In this document: positions 11,002-22,828 of the stretch, piece by piece | How the letters are laid out: every line of letters starts with the position of its first letter | Numbering within the stretch: the stretch's first letter is position 1 | Source: Mercurialis annua | Taxonomy: Eukaryota; Streptophyta; Magnoliopsida; Malpighiales; Euphorbiaceae | DNA length: 64,000 nucleotides | Assembly (NCBI RefSeq): GCF_937616625.2 | Contig: NC_065571.1 | Coordinates: 54,917,651-54,981,650 of the forward strand | Direction: 5' to 3' | The notes under the pieces: model-generated | What the model was told of the DNA's origin: nothing | Seen by the model: only the letters and a program-made list of their open reading frames with translations | The model's database searches: none | Translations under genes and position numbers: made by a program

Positions 11002-14000
11002 TTAAGACACAATTCTTCTAATATAAGAAGTCCCATGAAGATCATGCATGATCCAGGGAACCAGGCTAGGGGGAGGGTTATCGTGAAAGATTAACCCGAA
11101 AAAGTTGTCGTTGCTCAGAGACGCAAGATGGTCCGCAGCGAAGTTCGCTTCTCTGAAAATGTGAAAAATCTGAACCTCCCAGTCACGGTTCATAAGCTCT
11201 CGAATGGCAGCAACAATGTTTGAGAACTCGCCTGCATCAGTCCTGCTCACAATCTTATCCACCACTATCTTGCTATCAACTTCAAGAATAACTTTGTTCA
11301 AACCCAGATTCCACCCTAACTGCAGACCATGAAGAACACCACGATATTCAGCCTCAAGAACTGATCCCGTCCCAATATTAGCTTCGAAGCTAGCAAGCCA
11401 ACGACCCAAGGTGTCTCTGACGATCCCTCCTGCCTTAGCAACATTCGTAATTGCATTATACGCTCCATCCGTATTGATTTTAGTCCACTGATCAGGGGGA
11501 CACACCCAACTAATATTAACTTCACTGGTGTTGTGCACTGGATTCATATGCACCCGCCGATCATTGAATGCCTTAGTAATATAATCCACTCGCCTGTATA
11601 TATCATTAAGAATCTGATTCACCGAAGTCTTCTTATTACCCAACACCGTATTATTGCGCCAAGTCCAAATACACCAAAGAGTTACACCAAACTTACAATT
11701 CCAATCCTCACTATGATTGAAGATAGAATTAGGGGACAAGTTGGATAAAATCCAGGACTTATAATCCAAGCTAAAGAACCTGCTATGCGAAGGCCCCTCA
11801 ACTAATCTAAGCCAAATCTGCTTAGCATACATGCAGTGGCGGAACACATGATCACCATCTTCTATAGTCGCAAAGCACCTCGGACATGACTCATCATTCG
11901 TTAAATGCCTACGACTTCTTTCAGCATTACACAATATTTTACCATGTATAGCGAGCCATAATAAATGTTTTATACGCTCAGGACCTTTCCATTGCCAAAC
12001 CACCTTCCAACAATACTCTTCATTGTCCCAATTTGGATCAGCTAAATGTTTATACGCAGAGCTTGTAGTAAATTGACCAGACGCTGAGAACCCCCAATAA
12101 ATAAGGTCTTTACCATAACCAGGATTAGGAGGGATAAATTTTGCTATTTTGATAATCCAAGAGTTTGGAAGATAATGAGCAAATTTTTCCCACCACCACT
12201 GACCATTAATATCCACATAACCACTAACAGTATCATCCATCAAAGCCAAAGGAATAGGGATAGAAGACACCTGGTTTAGCGTAGTACTTTCACCGAGCCA
12301 AGGATCAGTCCAGAACCGCGCTGTCCTACCATCGCACACAGCCCACCTAATACCTTCACAAACCTGCGGCCATATCTTGCTTAAAGCCTTCCAGAGATGA
12401 GAATTACAAGATCTCCTTCGAACACTGGTTATGCTGTCTTCTTTGACGCTATACTTAGCCTTAATCACCTCAACCCAAAGGCTTTTCTGGTTGGTAATAA
12501 TAGACCAGGCAAGCTTCATCAACAAAGCATTGTTCATAAAACTCAAATTTTTAAAGCCAAGACCCCCGCGCAATTTGGGTTGACAAATCGTCGTCCAGTT
12601 AACTAAGCTCAGCTTTCTTCCATCGGTAGAGGAACCCCAAAGAAATTGCCGACAGCTCTTCTCTATAGAATCGCAATCTCCTTTAGGAAGCGCTAGAGTT
12701 TGCATGGCATAAAGAGGAACCGCTGCAACAACTGACTTAGCTAAAGTAGCACGACCAGCTAGAGACAAAGACTTAACTTTCCAGTTAGACATCCTGGCCT
12801 TAATGCGACTCATAATACCCCTGGTATGATTCTTCGTCAGTCTACCATGCAGGAGGGGTATACCTAGGTACGTACCTAGGTCAGAAGTGATAGAAAAATT
12901 AAGCTTAGATGCCACCGCTGTTCCAAGACCATTCGACACATTCCTGGAAAAAAGAATCTTAGTTTTGTCCTTGTTTATCTTCTGACCTGAACTAGCACAA
13001 AAATCTGAGAGAATCTTATTAATAACATTTGCCTGCTCCAAAGAGGCTTCACTGAATAAGAGCAGGTCATCGGCAAAAAACAAATACGCAAGAGGAGGGC
13101 ATCTTCGGCTCATAACAAACGGTTTCCACCTATTCTCAGCACATTCTTGATTAATGAGATGGGCAAGTCTCTTAATACACATCACAAAGAGATAGGGGGA
13201 CAAGGGGTCCCCTTGTCTCACACCACACGAAGGGGTAAACGAGTCCAAAGCATAACCATTCCAGAGAATACTCATAGATGGCGTAGAAACACATTTCATA
13301 ATCACATCCGAGAGGTAGCTAGGAATGCCAACATCATCCAAAGTATCCCTAATAAAATTCCACGAAATTTTATCATACGCCTTCTCTAAATCAATTTTAA
13401 TCGCCATAATTCATTTGTTCCCCTTCTTTAAACGCATGGAATGCATGGCTTCTGGAGCCAAAATAATATTATCTGTGATGTGACGACCCGCTACAAAGCT
13501 AGTTTGAGCCGGGTTGATAATAGAGGGCATAATAATCTTAAGTCTATTCGCAATAAGCTTTGTAATAATTTTGTAAGAGACGTTACATAAGCTTATTGGC
13601 CGAAAAGCCTTAAGAGAATCCGGATTGGCCTTTTTAGGGATCAAGGTAATTAAGGTATGATTTACCTCTGCTGGACTTTGGTCTCCATTAAAAATACCTT
13701 TAACAAACTTGTACAGACTATCTCCTACAATATGCCACTGGCTTTGGTAGAAGTAAGCGTGTAACCCATCACTTCCCGGAGCTTTGAACGGCTTCATGTC
13801 CCAAAGAGCACGTTTAATCTCCTCCATAAGAACTGGTGCGCCAAGATTCGCAATACTGGACTGACTCATCTCCGGAAAACTACCTCTAATAGGGAACTCA
13901 ACATCTACAACTGAAGTTCTAGAGAAGATGTTAGCAAAATAATCAAAGGCCATCTTTTTCAACTCATCTTGGTCATCAATAACAACCCCTTCAGAATTTT

Positions 14001-15219
14001 TAAGCGCAAAGATTCTGTTTGTTCTCCTCCTCTCCGCAACTTTCTTGTGAAAAAAGTTAGTGTTTCTATCTCCATCGTGCACCCAATCGTTTCTGGACTT
14101 CTGAAACCAAAACAATTCCTCTTGGAAGAGAACCTCATCAAGATCATGGGTAAGTTGTTTCTCGAGGTCAATAAGCTTTTGAGAGTTATAATGATCTCTC
14201 GCTTTCTGAATACCACGAAGCCGAGATAACAGCTTATCTTTCTTTTTAAATATATTACCAAACCCATCAGAATTCCACTTCTGAGCAAGCACAGTGAAGT
14301 TGTTAATTGAGTTGGTGAAGGGAGTAGAATTATCCCAGCTTTGACGGACAATCTGCTCAAACTCCTTGTCTCCTGTCCAGGCCGCAAGGAAACGAAACGG
14401 CTTTTTGCCTTTACTAACATTGCGAGAGGTATTGAATTGCAAGTAAATCGGGTTTTGATCCGAGTGAACTCTCGGCAAATGGAGAATATAATGGAAAGAG
14501 AACTTACTAGCCCAAACATCATTGCATAAGTACCGGTCAAGTCTCTTCACTAGATTTCCTCTCCTCCACGTAAAAGGTGATCCACAGAACCCCAAATCAA
14601 TCATCCCATATTTCTCAAACCAGCCTTTAAACACACTGCACCCTCCAGGACGACCAATCACACCCCCCTTCTTCTCGTTATCATGGAGAGCTGCGTTAAA
14701 GTCTCCACCTAGAACCCACGGAACCGTAATAGATTCAGCCAGTAACGTTAAATCTGCCCAGAGATGCATTCTAAGATGAGCAACAGGACTAGCGTATACT
14801 ATAGTAAACAAGAAGGAGGTGCTTCCTTCAGTAACTTCCATGTGAATGTAATACTTGTTATTCTCCAAGATAGAAACAGAAAGCCCATGTCTCCACAACA
14901 CCCATATCCCACCTGAAAAACCAACAGCTTCAACTCTATGCGAAGAGTCAAAGCCACACTTATCAATAAAATAATCAGCTTTTGCACCACTAATCCGGGG
15001 CTCGAGAATGCCAACAATATCAAAATTATACTTATGACATAAAGCTCTAAAAGTCCTACTGAACTTCTTAGAACCAGCTCCTTGAACATTCCACACCATT
15101 ATCCTTTTATTGTCTATCATCATAAAATAAGTTAAGGTGAGAAAACTACGACACCTACAAATTCCCATGCATTTCAACATCTTCTTCTCCGTCAATAATG
15201 GTGGTTTCCACAACCTCAT
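11002..15219 (-). pseudogene. LINE ORF2: endonuclease, reverse transcriptase and RNase H, with one internal stop
   Basis: One reading frame is broken only by a TGA at 13411-13413, directly before the RT block IKIDLEKAYDKISW. Domains in order are an AP-type endonuclease (VWNVQGAGS, LEPRIS, GGDFNA, SPFTWRRG), reverse transcriptase (GVRQGDPLSPYLF, FADDLLLF), a zf-RVT region (WLAIHGKILCNAERSRR, CPRC, HVFRHC), and RNase H (NTDGAYN, EAEYRG, VDSKIVVD, REANFAADHLA). The endonuclease block usually written SDH reads SDQ (VHSDQNPI), so the catalytic His is lost. The family protein nicks DNA and primes reverse transcription at the nick. The first Met after ORF1 that opens a recognisable domain is in MIDNKRIMVWN, near 15120. 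Confidence 0.94.
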
Positions 15220-16747
15220 CCATCATGACAATATCTGAATCTTGGATATCACTCTGTCGTCCAGAAATAGACTTAGAGATACTATCTATATGACTCTTCA
15301 ACTCAACCGCCCCTGGACCAGGATCATCAATGCTCTGAATATGCATATCTTTAGAAATTTGAGATGGAATAACGGTGGAAATGGTAGTATTTTCCTTGTC
15401 AGTATTGTACTGAACTGTAACAACTGAATGATTCTTTAGATTCAAAGAAGTACTGGCTTTGTTAACCACAAACCGGCCTTTTCCTGGAATGGATGGGCTT
15501 GGGTTTCTATTATCCTGATCCATAACATTACTCACATCACGTAGAACAGAAGGGACAGAATCGTCTTTCTTTGCATGAGATTTGCGGTCAGTAATTTTCC
15601 GGATAGTATGCTAAAAATTAGGAGTCAGATCAATATAGTCATCCCCCACGACTTGATCTTTACCTAAATTAGGTGTAATTTCATCATTATCACCTTCCAA
15701 AATCTGAAATCCGGATCCTTTGAGATTTGCTCCCTTAATAGAATTACCAGGGCTGTAATTATTCTTTTTACCTTGAACGTAGGTTGACTTTCCTTTTTTA
15801 CTGACCATCATCCACGGCCCAAAATTAGGGTTATTCTCGCCAACATCCCTGGCCGCCGGTTTATCCTGGTTAATCGGAACATTGTCAACAACTTCTGAAT
15901 GCTCAGGTTTATCCCTAACAATGATCGCAGGACAAAATTCTTTAACATGGCCGAATTTGCCACAATTAAAACATATTCTAGGAAGACACTCGTATTCAAC
16001 CATTTGGACTTTACCGTCAAGGTGGAACTGAGCTACAAGCGGCAGGCTCAGGTCAAGCTCGACAGCAATGCGGGCAAATTTCCCTCTTTCAGCGGACTCC
16101 GTGCAATAATCGATTTTGATTACCTTCCCCACCATCTCACCAATATATCTCAGGACTTTTTTGTTATAATAATGGATTGGCATACCCGGTAATCTAATCC
16201 ACGCTTGAATTCTCTGAATTTTTTCTGCTCTACAGTTAAAATTTGGACTCCATGACTGTACCGACAAATAGTGCCCTAGAATCACCCACAGGCCACCTGT
16301 AAGGACAGCCTCAACATCTCCACCACTCTTGAGTTTAACGAGGAAATAATCGTTTTCAAGGTCAATAACATCGAACCCTTGAGTGAAATTCCACAGATTC
16401 TCCAAACGATTGCATAAGCTTCTGTACCCAATAGATCTACCAAGCAATTTAACAATAACAGTGGTTCTCCATTGCTTTGATAGTTCCTCCTGTATGCGAT
16501 TAGAGAAGGTGATGGAAGGCATCCCTCCTTCTCTATAGACCACCACATCAGATTCTGAAACAACAAAATCTTCAAACTCACCAGCCAACGAATCCTCTCT
16601 AGCTTTATCTGTTTGCAACACCTTATCTCTAAAGGACATGATCGGAGGATTACTAGCTGGTAGATCCTCCTCTCTGAATCTGGCTTTTTTGGTCGACCTA
16701 TCTTCTGTCGAAGGTTCTCTGAAATCTTTCTCGAGAGCTTCACTCGT
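15155..16747 (-). pseudogene. LINE ORF1, gag-like with CCHC knuckle, split from its start codon
   Basis: The first part (16747-15611) has a DUF4283-type plant LINE ORF1 domain (about residues 60-240; LGRSIGYRSLCNRL, DYFLVKL, IRLPGMPIHYYN) and a zinc knuckle CFNCGKFGHVKEFC. A TAG at 15611-15613 ends it, but the same frame stays open to 15155 and overlaps the upstream part of the ORF2 frame, so the original protein was probably longer. The ATG is not here: the LTR array inserted about 19 codons in, and the start codon survives at 27437. Family role is nucleic-acid binding in the LINE particle. Confidence 0.88.
16693..16747. repeat. 55-bp duplication of LINE ORF1 at the left edge of the LTR array
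   Basis: These 55 bases reappear at 27380-27434 with one difference (CTC here, CTT there; Glu versus Lys in ORF1). Both copies abut the outermost LTR ends exactly. Ordinary integrase duplications are 4-6 bp. Confidence 0.93.
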
Positions 16748-17690
16748 TGTTGGCAAATAATCGCAAGTGTACGATATCGCTCAAGTAATATAACTTGGAA
16801 GACCAAGTATCGATCCCACAGAGACAATGGACTTAATCACTAATTTCAAATATTCTTTAATCGGCTAGCTAGAAAAATCAATAGGATTTTGTAATTTAAT
16901 TAAACTAATATAAACTGAAAACAAATAATAAAATAGGGTTTAAAACAATAAGATTAAAAAGTTCAAGGATTGATAATCCCAAATAAATAAGTAAAATTAT
17001 GGAATAGGATTTTTTAGTGATTTTATCGCGAATCGAGCTATTCTAAAGCACCGAATCCCGCCCTCTCAAGCCTCAAAGATCCGAATAAAATCACAACCTA
17101 ATTAACTAACCAATTATTAACTCGCTCTCACGATATTAAAACTGAATTAAATAATCAAATTATAATTATGAAGCAAACTCAATGACTACCTATATTCCAA
17201 CCCGCTCTCACGGCGTTTTTCTCTAAGTTCTTAATTATCTATGTCTATTTAATTAACAATCTCTTAATTAGTTAATTAAACACAAAATCATGAACTAAGT
17301 AGCTAATTTAATCCAAGCAATAAGATTAATAATTAAGACACGAATTAATACTAATCCATCAAATCCAAATAATTACCAATTTATAAGTTCATATCAACCC
17401 TCGAACAAGGGTTTTAGTTACTCATAATAAAACTGAAACAAAACAAGAAGGATGATGAAGAAGAAAGCATAATTAAACAATAAATACCGGAGTTGTCAAT
17501 TTCGGAAAGAATCGTCTTGATTAAGCTTGAAATCTTCAACAATCGTCTTGCAGAAACTAATTATAAACTACTTATAAACTGCTGGAAAAAACTAAACTAA
17601 AACGCTAATCTAAGAGAAAATAATTAAAACTAATGTATTCTAAATTATTCTACATTATTCTACATCTTAAATTGAGTCTAGTACAAGGTC

Positions 17691-17700
17691 TTTATATAGT
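17691..17700 (-). promoter_or_regulatory. TATA box of LTR 1
   Basis: ACTATATAAA on the minus strand, about 580 bp into the LTR as transcribed. Equivalent boxes lie in LTR 2 and LTR 3 at 22242-22251 and 26793-26802. It marks the probable U3/R border. Confidence 0.65.
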
Positions 17701-17821
17701 AGGAGAAGTTCCGGAGTCTTCTAATTCGTATTACAAATCAATTTGTAATAGGAATTGTAATTGTAATTTGAGGAGGAATTTCAGTCCAATTCAAAGTCTG
17801 CTGCACGTGTATTTTTCTTCT

Positions 17822-18063
17822 TTCCCGTTCGGGAAACCATAGTTCCGTTCGTGACATGCCCAATTTTCTTCTTTCCCGAACGGGAACCTCTTTCACGTTC
17901 GAAAAAACTTGAATCCGAAAGCTTTGAGATGTGATTTCTTCTTGAGTCCCGAACGGAACAAGGCCTTCTCGTTCGGGACTCATGCTCATTCTGCATGGTT
18001 CCCGTTCGGGAAACCTTTGTTTCGAACGGGAACAACCTATTCTTTTCTCAATCTCGTTCGTGA
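17822..18063. promoter_or_regulatory. Cluster of CCGTTCGG palindromes in LTR U3
   Basis: About eight CGTTCG or CGAACG words in both orientations, including full palindromes TTCCCGTTCGGGAA, TTTCCCGAACGGGAA and GTTCCCGTTCGGGAAA, within 240 bp. The cluster is about 120-370 bp upstream of the TATA box as transcribed. It repeats in LTR 2 (about 22373-22614) and LTR 3 (about 26924-27165). Function as protein-binding sites is inference. Confidence 0.6.
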
Positions 18064-18277
18064 ACTTCAATTCCTTCGTCCGCAAGCTACGCTTTTTACT
18101 CGTACACGCAATCCACCATAAATTTGCCCCAAATAGTCGTTTTTCACCTAATTTCCACTGAAACACTAACAAACACTATTAAACGTAAAAACGCCAAATA
18201 ATGTATAAAAACAATACTACACATGATGAAAACCGAGTAAAATCGACCCTAAATATAGGAGTAAAATACTCCTATCA

Positions 18278-20095
18278 AACCTCCTCACACTTAACCTTTG
18301 CTTGTCCTCAAGCAAGAAATAAATCTTACTCTACAAAATATGTTAGAAATCCTTAGCATATAACTTAACAATAAATCAATAAAAGAAATCCCCGACCCTA
18401 TGAATAATATGAAAAACAATCTTCTAAAACCGACAACTAAATAATGATGCAATCAAATAACAATAATAATTTTATGACATAATTCATTATAACAACGGTT
18501 ACTAACTCATTAGTACAAGGTCAAATTGAATCACACTTCAAGCTTCACTATCACTTGCGGGACATGGAAAATAATCAATTTTTCCACTTAAGCAAATCAT
18601 AGCACAATTTAGTAAAAAACTAAGCTAATGGCATCAATATTTCAACAAGTAGGGTATATAACAAAGAAAGCTCACAATTGAAAACATGAATACTCACCAT
18701 AAGCTTGCTCATAGTCCCGGACTCCGCTACTTGATTCGGTAATCAACAAAAATCATATGGTCTTTTATTGGGTTGTAATGTGGCTAAGGTAAAGGGTAGG
18801 TAAAAAGGATAAAACAAAGGCTAATTATCAACTTAATAAACTATTTATTACTACTATTAACTTCTAGGTCGATCTAACTCCGCTTTTGCGTTTATATGAA
18901 CTTATAACTTTCTTTTCTTTTTGAATTACGCTCTCCTCATTGCTTTTTGCAATCTCAGAAATTTTTCTTCTTTTTAGCTATTACTTGCAAATTTTTTAAC
19001 TCTTTTTTTTTTCTTTCAATCTTTTTTCAAGGCGCAATCTTAATCTTTTAAGCACAATGTAGTTCACTTTCTCTTTTCACTAATCTCGAGTTATTAATCA
19101 CCTATATTTATCATAGTCATAACAAATAATATATAAAGTCGATAAGGTAAACAAAAGAGGTAAAGCATAGAACGGTAAAGGGTAAAATACGGTAAAAACA
19201 ATAAAAAGGTTTAAGGCTCAAATTGGTGTAATCTAGGGAATAAAGGGTAGTCTATTTAAGTGGTCTAAAAGAAAGGTTATACCTAATTGCCATAATCATC
19301 TAATTGTTGAAAACTCAACCGTGTAACTTTAAACGGACACCGAGCAAGTTCTAGGAATAAAACATAAAATCAACACTCACAACAAGGAAATTAAGCTCAA
19401 AACTCTCAAAAGTGTGTAGTGTCATACCATAAACTCAATTCCTACAAGAATTATGCTACTTATGCCAAAAGTTTGAAAACGACTATACAAATAAACAATC
19501 GACATGTCATGAATCCGCATCAAGTTATTCAATTATGTTTCAACGATTTGAACAAGTCTAAATTTTGAATTCACCCTTATTTCATCGGATTATGTCAACG
19601 AATTATTAAGTCATTAAGCAAGCATCACTTATCAATTGTCGAATTAAGAAGTCGCGTTCATACATTCATTGATTCGGGGAAATCTAAGATTGACAAATTA
19701 ATTAAGATACACACCAAATCAACTAACACTTTCATATTTAAAAGACAAAGATTTAAAGCGATACAAGACATTGAAAATAAACTACTAACACCCTAACAAC
19801 ACCCTAAAACAATCTATTAAAGCATAAAAACACAAGAAAAATAAAATAATAATAAAAAAACAAACACATACTAACCCTAAGAAAATATAATAATAATAAA
19901 ATAAATAAAAAATCCTAACTAAACGATATGTTTTTCCCCCATCCTCACACTATTTCATGCAATGTCCTCAGTGTAATGAAATAAAAAAAATTAAAAAAAC
20001 ATGAGTGTAAGATGAAAGGAAAATAATACCTCTTGGGATTGCCTCCCAAGTGCGCTTTAGTTAGAGTCTAAAGCTTGACTCTTTGCATAAGGTTG
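18278..20095. other. Non-coding 3' half of internal region 1
   Basis: About 1.8 kb with no convincing ORF between the gag remnant and the 3' LTR of the left unit. The minus strand ends in a purine-rich GTGAGGAGGTT directly before the LTR (18278-18288), the likely polypurine tract. Region 22829-24646 is the equivalent in the other unit. Confidence 0.7.
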
Positions 20096-21133
20096 CTAAA
20101 AATAAAACCTAACATGAGGAAGCCGTCTTGGTAGCATCTTCTCCCTTTTTTTTCTTGTTGGCTCCTTCGAATAAAACTCGGATGATATAGAGTATGCTTG
20201 TACTCTATAGTAGGGAACATGAGGAGTATGAAGCATATTTATATATTTAGTATTATTTCCATCATACTCGGAATCAAATCCTTCTAAGAATGGATCTTTA
20301 AAATCAAAGGTTTTATTAAATTCCTTGTAGAGTACCGTAATACCAAATTGCTCTCCACTTTCATTATTTAAGCTCATGGGTGTTGTAACTGGGTGGAAAA
20401 TCGGAGTTTCAAGTTCGCCATCCTCACACTGTTCTTTTTCGACCTCTACATGTACCTTTATTGGATGATGTCCAACTAAAGCATTGACATATGGAGTTTC
20501 AGCCATCTCATCGTCACTATTGATCGGCACATCGTCAACTTGAACCACCTTCGTAACATATGGACTGTCAAGTGATTTTCCGCTTCGAAGCTCAATTACT
20601 TTTACTTGCTCTTTTAGATTTGATTCTGTTGTAGATGGTAGACCATCTTGAGCTATATTTTGAATCAAAATAGCCAATTGAGAAATTTGCGTCTCAAGAC
20701 GGTGGTTGACCGCGGCTTAATTTTGGAAACCGGTTCTCATCTCCTCAATGAATTCGTCAATCTTGCTTCCTTCATCCACATTCCAATTTTGCTGAAAATC
20801 CGGTGATTGTTGTGGTTCATTATCAAAGTTGGAATTGAAATCCCATTCGTTATGATGTGGGTGATAACTTGAATTAAAGTTCAAATTTTCATTGAAGTTC
20901 TCCCAAGTATCGTTCCAACCATAAGTTTCACTATCTTGCCATTGATCACCCATATAGTTGGCATGTCCATTCCAATCTGGATAGAGTACATGACAGTCAG
21001 CTCGAGTATGACCAAAATCCCCACAAATTTCACAGTTATACTGAAAATTTCGGTACTGCATATAATTTTGATTCCATGCCATTACTCTTTCCAAAATAGG
21101 TACACCAAAAACAAATTGAGGAAAAACCAACAA
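20096..21133 (-). pseudogene. Gag C-terminal protein, left copy with internal stop
   Basis: Same frame as the intact copy at 24647-25684, but a CAA codon has become TAA at 20717-20719, so the protein is cut after FQN (138 residues). A second change gives Pro instead of Ser at residue 5. The stretch before the stop holds the zinc knuckle CEICGDFGHTRADC. The stretch after it (QISQLAILIQ, KVIELRSGK) is separated from it. Confidence 0.88.
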
Positions 21134-21274
21134 ATATCAAATTTCCTGCACACCCAAAAACAAGAACACCCCACGTAAAATCCAATAAACACAAAAAAAT
21201 AAAAATAAAAAACAGAAAATAAAAGCTAACACAATCAAGAATATAATACTCTTAATTTATTAAATACGCAATTG

Positions 21275-21292
21275 TCCCCGGCAACGGCGCCA
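21275..21292 (-). promoter_or_regulatory. Primer-binding site, tRNA-Asp type (left unit)
   Basis: TGGCGCCGTTGCCGGGGA on the minus strand, six bases after the LTR end. It is complementary to the CCA-ended 3' terminus of plant tRNA-Asp as I know it, and is the primer site typical of Athila-like plant gypsy elements. Confidence 0.88.
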
Positions 21293-21298
21293 AAAACT

Positions 21299-22828
21299 TG
21301 TTGGCAAATAATCGCAAGTGTACGATATCGCTCAAGTAATATAACTTGGAAGACCAAGTATCGATCCCACAGAGACAATGGACTTAATCACTAATTTCAA
21401 ATATTCTTTAATCGGCTAGCTAGAAAAATCAATAGGATTTTGTAATTTAATTAAACTAATATAAACTGAAAACAAATAATAAAATAGGGTTTAAAACAAT
21501 AAGATTAAAAAGTTCAAGGATTGATAATCCCAAATAAATAAGTAAAATTATGGAATAGGATTTTTTAGTGATTTTATCGCGAATCGAGCTATTCTAAAGC
21601 ACTGAATCCCGCCCTCTCAAGCCTCAAAGATCCGAATAAAATCACAACCTAATTAACTAACCAATTATTAACTCGCTCTCACGATATTAAAACTGAATTA
21701 AATAATCAAATTATAATTATGAAGCAAACTCAATGACTACCTATATTCCAACCCGCTCTCACGGCGTTTTTCTCTAAGTTCTTAATTATCTATGTCTATT
21801 TAATTAACAATCTCTTAATTAGTTAATTAAACACAAAATCATGAACTAAGTAGCTAATTTAATCCAAGCAATAAGATTAATAATTAAGACACGAATTAAT
21901 ACTAATCCATCAAATCCAAATAATTACCAATTTATAAGTTCATATCAACCCTCGAACAAGGGTTTTAGTTACTCATAATAAAACTGAAACAAAACAAGAA
22001 GGATGATGAAGAAGAAAGCATAATTAAACAATAAATACCGGAGTTGTCAATTTCGGAAAGAATCGTCTTGATTAAGCTTGAAATCTTCAACAATCGTCTT
22101 GCAGAAACTAATTATAAACTACTTATAAACTGCTGGAAAAAACTAAACTAAAACGCTAATCTAAGAGAAAATAATTAAAACTAATGTATTCTAAATTATT
22201 CTACATTATTCTACATCTTAAATTGAGTCTAGTACAAGGTCTTTATATAGTAGGAGAAGTTCCGGAGTCTTCTAATTCGTATTACAAATCAATTTGTAAT
22301 AGGAATTGTAATTGTAATTTGAGGAGGAATTTCAGTCCAATTCAAAGTCTGCTGCACGTGTATTTTTCTTCTTTCCCGTTCGGGAAACCATAGTTCCGTT
22401 CGTGACATGCCCAATTTTCTTCTTTCCCGAACGGGAACCTCTTTCACGTTCGAAAAAACTTGAATCCGAAAGCTTTGAGATGTGATTTCTTCTTGAGTCC
22501 CGAACGGAACAATGCCTTCTCGTTCGGGACTCATGCTCATTCTGCATGGTTCCCGTTCGGGAAACCTTTGTTTCGAACGGGAACAACCTATTCTTTTCTC
22601 AATCTCGTTCGTGAACTTCAATTCCTTCGTCCGCAAGCTACGCTTTTTACTCGTACACGCAATCCACCATAAATTTGCCCCAAATAGTCGTTTTTCACCT
22701 AATTTCCACTGAAACACTAACAAACACTATTAAACGTAAAAACGCCAAATAATGTATAAAAACAATACTACACATGATGAAAACCGAGTAAAATCGACCC
22801 TAAATATAGGAGTAAAATACTCCTATCA
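21299..22828 (-). repeat. LTR 2 (central, shared)
   Basis: 1530 bp. It serves as 5' LTR of the left unit and 3' LTR of the right unit. Two bases are private to it: the T in GCACTGAATCC near 21602, and the T in GAACAATGCC near 22512. Confidence 0.93.

Larger units (their letters stand above)
16748..18277 (-). repeat. LTR 1 (left)
   Basis: 1530 bp, TGTTGGCAAATAATCGC to ACTCCTATCA on the plus strand. No base private to this copy was seen; it differs from LTR 3 at three positions and from LTR 2 at two. Confidence 0.93.

Noticed and set aside
13959..14540. 193-residue frame overlapping LINE ORF2
   Set aside because: Shadow of the endonuclease frame; no domain of its own.
17822..18063. CRISPR-like regular repeats
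   Set aside because: Words are short, palindromic, irregularly spaced and inside a plant LTR.
17738..18172. 144-residue minus-strand frame repeated in all three LTRs
   Set aside because: It lies in LTR U3 over the CCGTTCGG palindromes. Its Arg/Glu-rich sequence comes from those repeats, and overlapping frames on both strands are equally open.
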